A stretch of DNA of 64,000 bases from Aaosphaeria pasadenensis (taxonomy: Eukaryota > Ascomycota > Dothideomycetes > Pleosporales): assembly GCA_022813625.1 (NCBI GenBank), contig JAKLMB010000009.1:1054001-1118000 (forward strand). The letters are read 5' to 3'. The first letter of the stretch is position 1; each line of letters starts with the position of its first letter. Under the pieces are notes generated by a model, which worked only from the letters and a program-made list of their open reading frames with translations, had not been told where the DNA came from and did not search any database. Positions 1-9,960 of this stretch are shown in pieces. Both the position numbers and the translations under genes were made by a program.

Positions 1-3000
1 ACGACCACCTCCTCGCCCAGCGGCCGCGTCCACCAGCGTATGCCATCGGGGGAAGCCGTGTTTGGCGTATCCGGACCGAGAGGTCGCAGGTCCGCTCGCT
101 CAGTATGTCCCTCGCCGAAGAGTGAGAACAGAGTCAAAGCAAAGGCGGTAGCGGGATGTCGCTCGTCGAAAAGGTTTGGCTGTCTGTTGTTGCCGAAGGT
201 TGGCAGTGAGAGTGACTCATTGCGATCCGGGCCAATGTCGCCGAAATGGGGGCCGAAGGGTTCGGGATCGCTACCAGGCTTGCCGTAGTCGAAGTTTCCG
301 CCGACGGCTGTGGGATCTGCGGCTTTGACGGAGAGGAGAACGCGTTTGCCGAGGCGTTGGCAAGCCTGAACTTGCTCACCCAAAGCGGTGCAGTTCAGCA
401 GGCCTGGCGCACGGATTGCCTGTGAGGAGTTGGTGACTGGCGGGATGCATCCTGGGAAGGGATTGAGGGCTGGATAGGCGTTGGGTCCATAGAATGTCGT
501 CAAGAGAGGTAGGGTGACGGTCTTTATCTTGGGCTCGGAGCAGACGGACAAGAGAGAGCGGCGTTCGCCAGGGAGGAATGTGATCGTGTTGTTTCGTGCC
601 GGCGCTGTGGCATTCAGCCCAACTGTGCTATTTGATTCAATGGAAGCAGAGGTAGGAAGTGGGCGAATGGTATGCGTGATGAAGCGCGTGCTCGTTTGTT
701 TGATCGTGATCGTCGTTGCTAGTGAACCGAGTAAGGTTGGAACTGCAATGGCTGTAGTGGCATTCTTTCTAGGACGTGACACGGGGTATGGCACGATCTC
801 GATATGATAGTCCGGAACCCGACTTGCTGTGGGCGAAGGAAGAGTAAAGATTACAGTTACCTCATCCTCGGGGACCCCCTCTTCCACAGCAGAAGAAGTT
901 ACTACTTCGAACGTTGAAAACGCAAGGCTTTCGGTGACCGTCGGTAACGTTAGGGGTTCGAGAGTCGTCACAGCTATAGAAGGCGAAGAAGTCTCAGGAA
1001 TCGAAATCTCCGTAGGCACCGATGCAGCTGAAAGTGTCCGACTCAGTGGTGTTATAGGAGACCGTGAAGGCCTTGTAAATGGTCTGGTACCAAAAATGAA
1101 AGTGGGCCTAGGAGTTGGGGTCGTTGTATTGACACTCGCATTGACCTGTGGTTGAGGGATAGAAATGCTAGACGCCTCTAAGGGTGCAGATGCAGAGATT
1201 GATTGATTTAGCTGTGCGGATACCGAAACAGCAGGGGTAATGGTAGGTTGGGCAACTCCGCTGATGTTCGCTACAGTGACGTTGGCAGATTCAACCGAGA
1301 AAGGAGGCAAGTCATCAATGATCGTGGGGAAAACTTCAAGATCGGTGATACTCGGTTCGGAGACTGTCACATTCGGCGGCTCTGCCAAACTTGTCGAGAA
1401 TGCGTCTACACTGGTCACGTTCGGTGTGGCAGTAGTGACATTTAGTGTTTCTATAGAGACTTCCGGCAGATCAGTGATGGTAGGGAACTCCTCGAGATCG
1501 GTGATGTTTGGCTCGCTGATGGTAACGTTTGGTACTTCCGCTGATATCGTTGGAAAATCGACGATCGTAGGAAAAGCCTCCAAGCTAGTAGCATTCGCCA
1601 CAATGACAGTGGCATTTAAGCTTTCAGTCGCGGGCGTTGGAAACCCACTAATGGTAGTCGGTAACGCTTCAAGAGTCAGAGTTAGTTCTAGACTATCGAT
1701 CGTCGTTTCCTGTGGAAGGTCATCTATAATGGTAGGGAAAACCTCAAGGTCAGTAATACTGGGTTCGGGCACATCGGCGGCGATCGAGGTGGTATCGGCT
1801 GGAAGCGCTGCGTCACTGAGACTGGGTTGTGTAGCGTTGAAAAAATTGGGAATGACCAAAATTGCGGTAGGGAGAGGGTCAGGTATGGTCAAAATGAGAG
1901 TTTCCACGTCGTTGGCCACGAGAGCGGCCGAGACTGATGTCGCAGAAGGTTCTGCAACTGGGCTGCCAGGGATCGTAGCCACTGGACCATCGAATAACTC
2001 GGTGGTCGTTGTGATTGGCAGACCAAACTCATCAAGAATATCTTGTGGGAGAGCAGTCGATTCTGGGAATTCAACTGCTGTGGTCTCGATTGGGAATGGG
2101 AAAGGCAAGATATGGAAATCACCATCGGTCTCCACAGGAAGTTCACCTGTAACGCTGGGAGCATCTTCAACGGCGGTAGTCTCAATGGGGAAAGGGAAAG
2201 GCAGAATATGGAATTCCCCGTCTGTCTCCGAGGGAAGTTCCTCTGTGATGCTAGAAGCATCTTCAACGGCTGTAGTCTCGATTGGGAATGGAAATGGCAG
2301 AATGTGGAAATCACCATCAGTCTCCACAGGAAGTTCTTCTGTAACACTTGGAGCGTCTTGAACGGCCGTGGTTTCGATTGGGAACGGGAAAGGCAAGATG
2401 TGGAATTCCCCGTCCGTTTCTGAAGGGAGTTCCTCTGTGATGCTAGGAACGGTTTCAACGATGGTGGGCTCAACGGGGAGATCAACGTCGACTGTTGCGG
2501 AAACATCGGCTTGGGCTGTTGCGGATGCAATGACTGATGCATTTACAATCGGTGAGGCGATTGACGATGCGCCCGGCGTCGGAATCGACGCGGAAATGTC
2601 GATGCTCGATGGTTCGGGCACCTCAATGCTTGGTGTCTCTAACACAGGTGCCGACACTTCAACGCTTGATGGTTCTGATGTAGAAAGCGATACCTCAATA
2701 CTTGAAATAGTAGGGCTTTCGACAGAGGCAGCTGAAAGACCCGGTGCCTCAATGGAGGTGGGCGAAAGAAGGGGCTCAGAAATCGCAACACTCGAAGAAA
2801 CAGGATTCTCAATAGACACGGGCGAGGGAGTCGGATCTTCGACAGACACCGACGAGGGAGCTGGGTTCTCAATAGAGATAGATGACGGGACCGGATTCTC
2901 AATGGAAGTCGACGAAGGTACGGCATTTTCGATCGATACACTTGAAGGAAGTGGATTTTCGATAGAGATTGACGACGGAACTGGGTTCTCGATAGAGATG

Positions 3001-4046
3001 GACGAAGGAGCGACATTCTCGACCGAAACTGAAGAAGGCTCCGGGTTTTCGATAGAGACAGATGAAGGAACAGGGTTCTCGATCGAAATCGACAAAGGTA
3101 CTGGATTCTCCACAGACACTGATGAAGGGACTGGGTTTTCAATAGAGATAGATGATGGCACCGGATTCTCTACAGATGCAGGCGATGGAGCCGGATTCTC
3201 GATAGACACAGACGAAGGCACTGGACTTTCGATAGAAGCCGATGCCGAAACAGCCTCAGAAATCGACACACTCGACGGAGCCGGATCTGATACAGAGACA
3301 TCTGCAACAGACGCGCTCTGCACCGCGATGCTTGGACTCGACTGACTGGACACCGAGAAGCTTGGAAACGCCAGGCTTGAGATGGACGCACTGGAAAGGG
3401 AAAGGCTACTGCTCGACGGTGGCGAGACTGAGACTGATGAAGGGACTGGATTTGATAATGACGTTGACGAGGGCACCGGATTTGACACTGACACCGATGA
3501 AGGGGCAGGATTTGATATCGATGTAGATGAAGGGGCCGGATTAGAAACCGAAACTCTCGATGGCACAGGATTCGCTACCGAGATGGAAGACGAGACGGAA
3601 CTTAATTTCAAAGTGCTTGATAGGCTCGGCTTCGCAATGGATGAGCTCACAGCGATGACTTTCGATTTCGACGACGACGAGGTCCTGGGCCTCAATGCTG
3701 CCAACCCCTGGGCAGATGTCGATGGGATGGTGATGGAAACGCTGGAAGCCTGAGCGCGTCCGGGAGTGGTGCCGGGCGCCAGCTTGCCGACGAGATATTT
3801 GACCACATCTTCGGCGTCGTAGTCACTCAGGAATGCGCCGAGGTCTGTGAAGAAGTTGCTGAGGTTTGGTTTTTGGATTGCGGAGGATGAGTCCGGGATT
3901 TTGGCGTCGGTCACCACCTGCGCTCTGGCATTGATGACGCCGGGGTCCTGGTTATTGGGAGAAATGACAGCGGCAGAGACAGAGTTGCTGGCTAGAAGAA
4001 TGGAAAGCAGTAAGCTAGTCGCAGCGTTCTGGCACGCTGGAGCCAT
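1..4046 (-). CDS. Ser/Thr/Pro-rich repetitive secreted protein with C-terminal GH18-like (class III chitinase) domain, partial at window edge
   Basis: The minus frame is open without a stop from an ATG at 4046 to the left edge, at least 1348 codons, with no intron needed. Residues 1-26 form a signal peptide (hydrophobic core SLLLSILLAS). Residues about 100-1150 are very rich in Ser, Thr, Pro and Val, with many N-glycosylation sequons and several internal repeat families (listed separately). From about residue 1155 the sequence changes: a Cys-containing segment, the strand-like stretch KTVTLPLLTTF, and VQACQRLGKRVLLSV, which match the start of fungal class III chitinases where CQ..GKKVLLSLGG follows the second strand. 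The visible end (RPLGEEVV) sits just where RPFG.AVVDGFD is expected, so the catalytic DxxDxDxE lies outside the window and activity cannot be judged. Inference: a cell-wall or extracellular chitin-active protein. Unusually, the mucin-like region precedes the enzyme domain. Family call is moderate; the open frame is certain. Confidence 0.75.
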   Translation of the reverse strand, partial: MAPACQNAATSLLLSILLASNSVSAAVISPNNQDPGVINARAQVVTDAKIPDSSSAIQKPNLSNFFTDLGAFLSDYDAEDVVKYLVGKLAPGTTPGRAQASSVSITIPSTSAQGLAALRPRTSSSSKSKVIAVSSSIAKPSLSSTLKLSSVSSSISVANPVPSRVSVSNPAPSSTSISNPAPSSVSVSNPVPSSTSLSNPVPSSVSVSPPSSSSLSLSSASISSLAFPSFSVSSQSSPSIAVQSASVADVSVSDPAPSSVSISEAVSASASIESPVPSSVSIENPAPSPASVENPVPSSISIENPVPSSVSVENPVPLSISIENPVPSSVSIENPEPSSVSVENVAPSSISIENPVPSSISIENPLPSSVSIENAVPSSTSIENPVPSSISIENPAPSSVSVEDPTPSPVSIENPVSSSVAISEPLLSPTSIEAPGLSAASVESPTISSIEVSLSTSEPSSVEVSAPVLETPSIEVPEPSSIDISASIPTPGASSIASPIVNASVIASATAQADVSATVDVDLPVEPTIVETVPSITEELPSETDGEFHILPFPFPIETTAVQDAPSVTEELPVETDGDFHILPFPFPIETTAVEDASSITEELPSETDGEFHILPFPFPIETTAVEDAPSVTGELPVETDGDFHILPFPFPIETTAVEFPESTALPQDILDEFGLPITTTTELFDGPVATIPGSPVAEPSATSVSAALVANDVETLILTIPDPLPTAILVIPNFFNATQPSLSDAALPADTTSIAADVPEPSITDLEVFPTIIDDLPQETTIDSLELTLTLEALPTTISGFPTPATESLNATVIVANATSLEAFPTIVDFPTISAEVPNVTISEPNITDLEEFPTITDLPEVSIETLNVTTATPNVTSVDAFSTSLAEPPNVTVSEPSITDLEVFPTIIDDLPPFSVESANVTVANISGVAQPTITPAVSVSAQLNQSISASAPLEASSISIPQPQVNASVNTTTPTPRPTFIFGTRPFTRPSRSPITPLSRTLSAASVPTEISIPETSSPSIAVTTLEPLTLPTVTESLAFSTFEVVTSSAVEEGVPEDEVTVIFTLPSPTASRVPDYHIEIVPYPVSRPRKNATTAIAVPTLLGSLATTITIKQTSTRFITHTIRPLPTSASIESNSTVGLNATAPARNNTITFLPGERRSLLSVCSEPKIKTVTLPLLTTFYGPNAYPALNPFPGCIPPVTNSSQAIRAPGLLNCTALGEQVQACQRLGKRVLLSVKAADPTAVGGNFDYGKPGSDPEPFGPHFGDIGPDRNESLSLPTFGNNRQPNLFDERHPATAFALTLFSLFGEGHTERADLRPLGPDTPNTASPDGIRWWTRPLGEEVV
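1265..1790 (-). repeat. degenerate ITDLEVFPTI repeats in the same protein
   Basis: Several diverged copies of a segment containing SEPxITDLExFPTI followed by a Pro/Glu-rich linker and a PNVT sequon occur in frame, with units of about 35-45 residues. They are older and less regular than the 10- and 32-residue arrays. Confidence 0.65.
2063..2446 (-). repeat. four 96-bp (32-residue) tandem repeats
   Basis: Four consecutive 32-residue units share the core FHILPFPFPIETTAV. Units alternate between a SETDGE and a VETDGD version just before the core, so units 1 and 3 match and units 2 and 4 match. The array lies in frame within the large minus-strand protein. Confidence 0.88.
2745..3620 (-). repeat. 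decapeptide tandem array inside the chitinase-like protein
   Basis: About 24 imperfect 30-bp units encode a ten-residue repeat of the form (I/V)(E/S)NP(V/A)PSS(V/I)S, in two blocks separated by a serine-rich spacer: roughly 5 units at 3430-3620 and roughly 19 units at 2745-3310. Units keep the reading frame. The regular Pro-Val-Pro-Ser-Ser spacing suggests an extended, O-glycosylated stalk. Unit borders are by eye. Confidence 0.85.
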
Positions 4047-5163
4047 GATGGGCGGTAAAGACTGGACGATGTCGTTGTTGAAAATGCCTGAAGTTAAAGT
4101 TGAAGGGGCATCGCAACTTACTTTTAGATGTGGTTTTGTGGTTATTCAAGCAAGGGCAATGTGATGGCCATTGGGAGCCATGCCCAAGGGAGAGAATGTG
4201 GATGATGCAAGCCCGACAACTTTGGGAACCCGGAATCGAGTTCCTCTCTAAACAAACGGTGGAAAATCAGAAATCATCGCTAGAGCAATTTTTTCAGGTT
4301 GTCGGGATGCTTCTCGATTATTCGTTGGCTGAAACTTCGTCAATGCGGGCCATGATGTTTTTCATTCCTGCGGTTTGAGAAAAGGCCTGGTCTGGTCAAG
4401 ACATTCCGCCGAACCACTGGTGGCACATGTTTACATACCACATGCCATGCATAACAAGACAGGAGAAGATCCGTTGGGGATCACTTCAAAAGGGGACTGG
4501 TTCTTCTCACTCTGGGCAAGTCAATGGTCTGGATGGAGAGATAATTCAATGCTGGAAAATAGGTCCCCTGCGTGTAGCTTCTGAAATCGGCGAAAAAGGA
4601 GGGGCGACGCTCCAGACTTCCATTTTCAAGTCCTCCTTTAATCTTCGGAGGCCTCGTCTTGTAGCAAGTTTCCCTTGCCAGCTGGAGAAGGTTACTCTAT
4701 GCTCAGTCAATTCAAATTCACACATTGTACTCAGTGTAGTTGTCAATGCCAGTCACGAGATGACCAATTTGGGAATCTTGTATTCCAGTCTTGTGCCACC
4801 TAGCTGCATAGTCAAAGAACGCCCATAAGGGATGGGAATCCTTAATCAAGATCAGCCATGCTTGCTTTCGCGTCACGTTAGAATCGAATGAGAGCTTGAA
4901 TCGTCCATTGGATATACGTAGTACAGCAATGGTAAGTTCCGCTGCAAGAACGCCCGAATGCGATTCTGCCTTCGTACGTCCGCCCACTATTATGGAAACG
5001 CTGCTGCTCATTTGGAAAGGAAACCACCCGAACGCCTATTCACCCCATCCCATTGTCCGAAGTTGTGGAGTTGCACACAGGTCGTGTGAACATCAAGTCG
5101 CCGCTGCACTAGAAGCTTGCCCATCGTTGTGAAGGGCAGTAGACGACCAATTCATAGCGCCTC
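4047..5163. other. intergenic, 1.1 kb
   Basis: This is the upstream region of the chitinase-like gene and the 3' region of the zinc-knuckle gene. Short open frames occur (for example minus 4718-5011) but have no recognisable domain or splice pattern. Nothing else is seen. Confidence 0.5.
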
Positions 5164-6434
5164 TTACCAGCTGCTGGTGGTGGTCTCTTCGTTGCCAGTG
5201 GCATCGCCCCAGGAAGCGGTTGCAGCGGCGTCGTCGCCTGCATCCGCCCAGCTGCCGTTGGCATCGCCGCTGACGCCGCCGGTATCAGTGCCAGCCCAGT
5301 CACCAGAGACGGCACCAGTGTCGTTGTCGAAACCTCCGAAACCAGTCTGCTCCTTGATAGGCTCAGGGCAACGCTTGACAGTATGACCCACTGTCGCTAT
5401 GTTAGTCACTGAAGGTTATGTACCTTTCAAGGAAAGTTCTTACTGTTCTGGCAGTCTGGAAGATAGGTCAGTAAACAAGATTAGAGGATAGGTTCTTCAT
5501 GGGAAACGACTCACTGTTGCACTTGACACGAGACCAGTCCTTGGGCTGATCGCACTCCTTGCTCATGTGTCCGACTAGACGAGTCAGTATATACCTGGCA
5601 GATAGGATACAATACGCGTACTGGCATCGCAGTTACGGCACTTCATGACGCGCTCGTTGGGGCAATCGGACTTGTTGTGGCTAACAAATTGATTAGAATG
5701 TTATCATATACGCGTTGAGACTCACTTACCCCGGCTGCTGGCAGTTGTGGCAAAGACGACCGCCGCCTCCACCACCTTGAGCCTCATTGGGGCAGTCGAC
5801 CTTACTGTGGCCAGTCTGGCCACCTAGATATGTTGTTTAGTCACTGGCCAGCGTAGTCTCGAAAGACGCGCGGCAACTTACACTTGAAGCAAGCACGATC
5901 AGGGCGTCCCTGGGGTGGATTGGGACAGTCCGCCTTGCGGTGACTGATTCGTTAGCCAAAGCTTCACTGACATGGGCGGAGGATGCAAACTTACCCAGTC
6001 TCTCCACAGTTGAAGCAACCGCGCTGACCTCCCTGCTTGGGACAATCGCGCTTCATGTGGCCGTCTTCGCCACAGAGGTAGCAGCCTCCAGCACCTCCTT
6101 CGATAGCGCCGCGCTGGGCGTGATAACCAGCGGTGGCATCATCTCCGAAGCTGTCACCGACAGTGCCCCATCCGCCATCATTAGAGAAGCCGTTGTCCGT
6201 GGCGACATTGCCGGCATCATCGGCCATGGGAGCTTGGGCAGGCTGGAGATTCTCCTTCACTTTCTCCTCGGCCTGACGATGCTTCTTGGAGTTCTTGTGC
6301 GCCAACCAGTCCTTGGTCTTGATGACGCGATCACAGACCTCGCAGGTCGTGTTGAGGGCCTGGACCTCTTTGGGTTTGGGGTAAGGGTTGGAGGGCATGC
6401 CCGCGATGTAACCCATGTTGACAGGACGACCCAT
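5164..6434 (-). CDS. six-knuckle CCHC zinc-finger nucleic-acid-binding protein (Gis2/CNBP-like)
   Basis: Seven exons close perfectly to 317 residues: 6434-5995, 5943-5882, 5823-5730, 5680-5622, 5574-5515, 5455-5444, 5390-5164. The N-terminus starts MGRPVNMGYIAG and holds a U1-like C2H2 finger (TCEVCDRVIKTKDWLAHKN..H). Six CX2CX4HX4C knuckles follow (CYLCGEDGHMKRDC, CFNCGETGHRKADC, CFKCGQTGHSKVDC, CHNCQQPGHNKSDC, CRNCDAIGHMSKEC, CNNCQNMGHTVKRC), then an acidic Gly/Asp/Ser/Trp tail. Proteins of this family bind single-stranded nucleic acid and act in mRNA translation and stress responses; the extra N-terminal finger is typical of the filamentous-fungal versions. I chose the ATG at 6434 because a preceding in-frame start at 6467 lies in a simple (GAT)n-derived serine run. 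Exon 6 is only 12 nt and supplies the second Cys of the last knuckle. Confidence 0.92.
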
Positions 6435-7301
6435 GATTGATGATGATGATGATGAGGAGAGTGACAAGGGAGAATTTGAAGTGAGGATGGAAAGTTGTGG
6501 GGGGAAGGTGGCAGCTCAAGTGATGAGTTAGGTCTCGGTGGTCGCGTGGATTGGAGTAAACAAAGACGCAGAACTTACTGTTGATGGAATCAATCGCGTG
6601 TATGTGATGAGTTACCACACAATAGACTTGTTACGCGCGAGGCTCATTAGACTATCGCGTTGATCGGGTGGAAGTCTCAACGAAGGAGAGAAAGGATGAG
6701 CAGTGAGTAGTAGAGAGGGAGGTGGTGTGGTTGGTTGGCGGAGCGGGGCACGAAGGCTTTTGAGGCGGAAGGTAAAGGTAGGAGCGGAGAGTGAAGGAGA
6801 CAAAGTAGAAAAGGTCTTGCAGTGAAAGTGAGAGAGAGAGAGATGGGAGGATAGTTGGTGAGTGAGAGCACAACAAACAAGTATTGTCGCGTGTAACCGG
6901 GTGGGTTGTGCGGATACAGAGGCGCGTCGGGTTGTTGCAGTTCACCATGCAATTCACCGGTTGATCTGCGCACGCCAAGATTGATGACGGAGAGGCAGAC
7001 AAGTTATAACTCCAGATACGTCACGGTAAGGTATAATGAGGTATGGTATGTTGTCATTAACGCAGTGTTGAGTGAGTGAAGCCTACGATGTTTACAGGCA
7101 TGAACGGCATCCAAGACGAATAGTAGTGTAATGGGGAGACTCCGATCATGGAAATTACCAGACTGAGTTACCAAAGTGCTATTCTTATGCAAGTAGCCGT
7201 AAATCTCTAGGTTATATCGTCAATATTTACAGTCTAGATGCCATTTCCTCCTCTTCTTCTCTCTTCCCTGTGACTCCAAATTATAGATACACGACTACCC
7301 A
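6435..7301. other. intergenic with purine/pyrimidine-biased promoter
   Basis: A (GAT)n run lies just upstream of the zinc-knuckle start (6437-6456) and GA-rich tracts (GAGAGAGAGAGA near 6828-6843) follow. Seen from the minus-strand gene these are the CT-rich stretches common in fungal housekeeping promoters. No gene is supported. Confidence 0.5.
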
Positions 7302-9323
7302 CTACGAGCCTCCAAGCAGAGACTCCTCACCACCGACCTCTTCGTCCTCCTCTTCCTCCCCTACCTCCTTTGCTGGCGGGTTCCATCCCGTGCCAGCTTG
7401 CACAAAAACCACCACCACGGCAAGGCCCACTCCGCTGTAGAACAGTGTTCGCAGAGCATCTTCATACCCATGCGTTGCGACCTGTCTCTCAACACCGTCT
7501 AACAAGCGAACCAATGCTGGGCTACCCAGTAGTCTGTGGACGAGGTCACCGCGATGTTTCAGTCCTGCCTCCTTGAATCCTTCAACAAGGCTTTTCTGTA
7601 GGACGCGGCCAAACAGTCCGCCGCCAATCGCTGCGCCGAAACTACCAGCGAAGCCGCGGAATGTTGCGAGGAGAGATAGAACAACGGGATGAACGTCCGG
7701 AACGGTCAGATGGAGGAGATGGACGAGCGCGTAATTGAGTGACGCGCCGGTAACAAGACCGTTCAAGAAGACCATGATAATATACAGGGCAGACGAACTC
7801 TGTGCGGTGCTGAGAAAGCCGATGATGAAGAGGGTGATGGGAAAACTAGGGTAACGGAGTTAGATCATTCCCAAGAAACATATAAACATTGATGACAGTC
7901 ACTTACAGGGACATTGAGATCAATGTATGACCGTAGAAACTTCCATCTCGGCGGATATGGAAGTATCCAGCCAAAAGGCCACCACTGGCGAACCCAGCAT
8001 TCGTCGGGATAAGGATAGATCCAGCGACTGCGGGTTTCCATCCTCGCACAGCAAGGGCATACACTGGGGAATAGAACAAGACGCACCACCTAGCCATCAT
8101 GAAACCAACGGTGGCCAGACAAGTCAAAAGAGTGCCACGAGACTTGAAGATAGCGATTGGGATAACAGGATCACGCGCGACGTATACTTCGTTAAGGATG
8201 AAGACCGGAAGAGCAAAGGCAGACAAAATCAAAGGCGTGGCGAGGATGCGAGGACCAGACAAGCCGAGAAGGAAAAGCGTGATAGTGATAATTAGAAGTA
8301 AACACCCTGAATAGTCGATGCGGGCAAGTTTCTGGCGAAGTGTGAGGCCGCTGTAGGAGTTCCCTTTTGACTTGTAGCCTGCGGGAATCCCTAAGAGTAG
8401 ACCTATGCCTCCGATAAAGGCGAGCGGTGCCTGCAGGCCAAAGATGGGTTTCTTGCAGTACGTGTCAGTACAAGACTATTCCTGGACGACATCTTTCAAA
8501 CTTAAGTCACTCACCCATCCAATAACTGGTTCCAGTGCACCAGCAATGACGGCTCCCAGAGACACGCCGACGGTCATTCCGGTGTTGACCAGGCCCAGGA
8601 AAAGACCTCTTCTCTTCGGTCCGGCCATCTGGATGGCAATGATGCTTGCAACGACGAGCATCCCCGCCGCGCCAGCTCCCGTCACGATGCGACCCGCGAT
8701 GAACATCTCAAATGAGACAGAAGTGGCAGTGATGATGGTTCCAATGCAGATGACGATATCGGACACGAACATGACCATGCGAGGGCTGAAGACTTGAGAC
8801 AATCGTCCCATTAACGGAGCAAGAGAGGACATTGCGATGAGATAAGATGATGTGAACCAACTTGCTTTCTCGAAGGCATCCAGGTCAGCCGCGATTGCGG
8901 ATTGTGTAGTTGTTAGAATAGAGATGTTGGTTGCTAGGGTGTTTTACGTCAACGTAGTGCTCATATGTACAGGCTGTATATATCACCAAAATAATGCGTG
9001 GGTGTTTGGTGGACTCCGGGTAGTATCATGACGGATTGCTAGATTCGTCCGAGAAGGGTACGGGACGTATAAGAGCAAATAGATATCATACCTTGAAGGA
9101 AGATGAGCAAGCCAACAGATGAGATAATGACAGCACCTCTGGCGCGAGATATTGGAGGCGCAGCTTCAGTATCATTGCTATCATCACCAGCACGGGATAT
9201 CTCATTAGGTGGGAGAGAAGATGAAGCTGGCGACTTTGATGCCGAGGAGGTGGTCACGGACGAGTCGTCCTGGTGAAGAAGTGGAGTGCGTTCCGCCGAG
9301 CTGCTGCTCGTAGGATGTGCCAT
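7302..9323 (-). CDS. MFS transporter, DHA2-like, Fnx1/Vba vacuolar amino-acid permease type
   Basis: Four exons (9323-9092, 8933-8515, 8451-7907, 7845-7302) join in frame to 579 residues. A cytosolic Ser-rich N-tail carries an acidic dileucine-like ERTPLLHQ that could direct vacuolar sorting. The first helix runs into NISILTTTQSAIAADL, followed by WFTSSYLIAMSSLAPLMGRL and GRIVTGAGAAGMLV, which are characteristic of the 14-helix drug:H+ antiporter 2 branch containing the fungal vacuolar basic amino-acid transporters. The C-tail is acidic. Direction and substrate are inferred from the family; a multidrug exporter is the main alternative. The gene is divergent from the Hrd3 gene, with a 637-bp intergenic region. 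Confidence 0.88.
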
Positions 9324-9960
9324 TACTTCCTGCTTTCTTTCTATAGGGCCTTATGATATTAATACTTCTAATTTATGATACAAATTGAACAATATAGAAA
9401 GGTGTATAAAGTATGAAGATGTATCTGAGATAGAGAGTAAGTAAAGTAGAGACGTCATGTTTGATGACAAATGGAAGGGTGGGACTGATCTGACTGTACC
9501 TCGTATGGATCAACTAGGACGAATATGTACGGAGTTGTATCGCATTCATTGTTGAATGGAGCTCTGAGTAGCTCGGAATGATCAATTGAAAATAATTATC
9601 ATTTGATATTAAAAGTAAAAGGTGATGGACGCTTCTACATGCTATGTTTTCTAGTTATTATAGAAGATGAGATGAGATGGGAGGAGGATGTCTGGTAAGG
9701 CGAGCTCTGATTGGCTGGGGATTGATAAGGAGGGATAAGGGACCAGGGCCAGGCTATGATGCCGCCCGAGAGCTTCAGAACAACAAGCTGGCATCTTCTT
9801 AGTTTACCCATTTAGTATTACTCGCACTACAACTACGCCTCACAACACCTCATTCAGCTCTCGAGACTTTATCTTGAACCTTCTTTTCCCTCCTCTCTAC
9901 CCTCTAGAGGGATGTCGCAATGATTCTAGACGTCTCTTCCCACTCTCTCCAGTCCTCACA
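9324..9960. promoter_or_regulatory. divergent promoter region between MFS gene and Hrd3 gene
   Basis: 637 bp separate the two start codons. The MFS side is AT-rich (9340-9420 and 9585-9660); the Hrd3 side ends in a CT-rich tract (about 9870-9960) directly before the ATG. No specific operator is recognised. Confidence 0.45.

Noticed and set aside
1240..3345. Long plus-strand open frames (373 and 325 codons) rich in Ser, Gly, Thr, Asp
   Set aside because: They are antisense shadows of the repetitive minus-strand chitinase-like protein, which has a signal peptide and an uninterrupted frame of over 1348 codons; the repeat composition keeps the other strand open.
5940..6440. 166-codon plus-strand frame
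   Set aside because: Antisense of the first exon of the zinc-knuckle gene, whose Cys/His motifs and splice sites are unambiguous.
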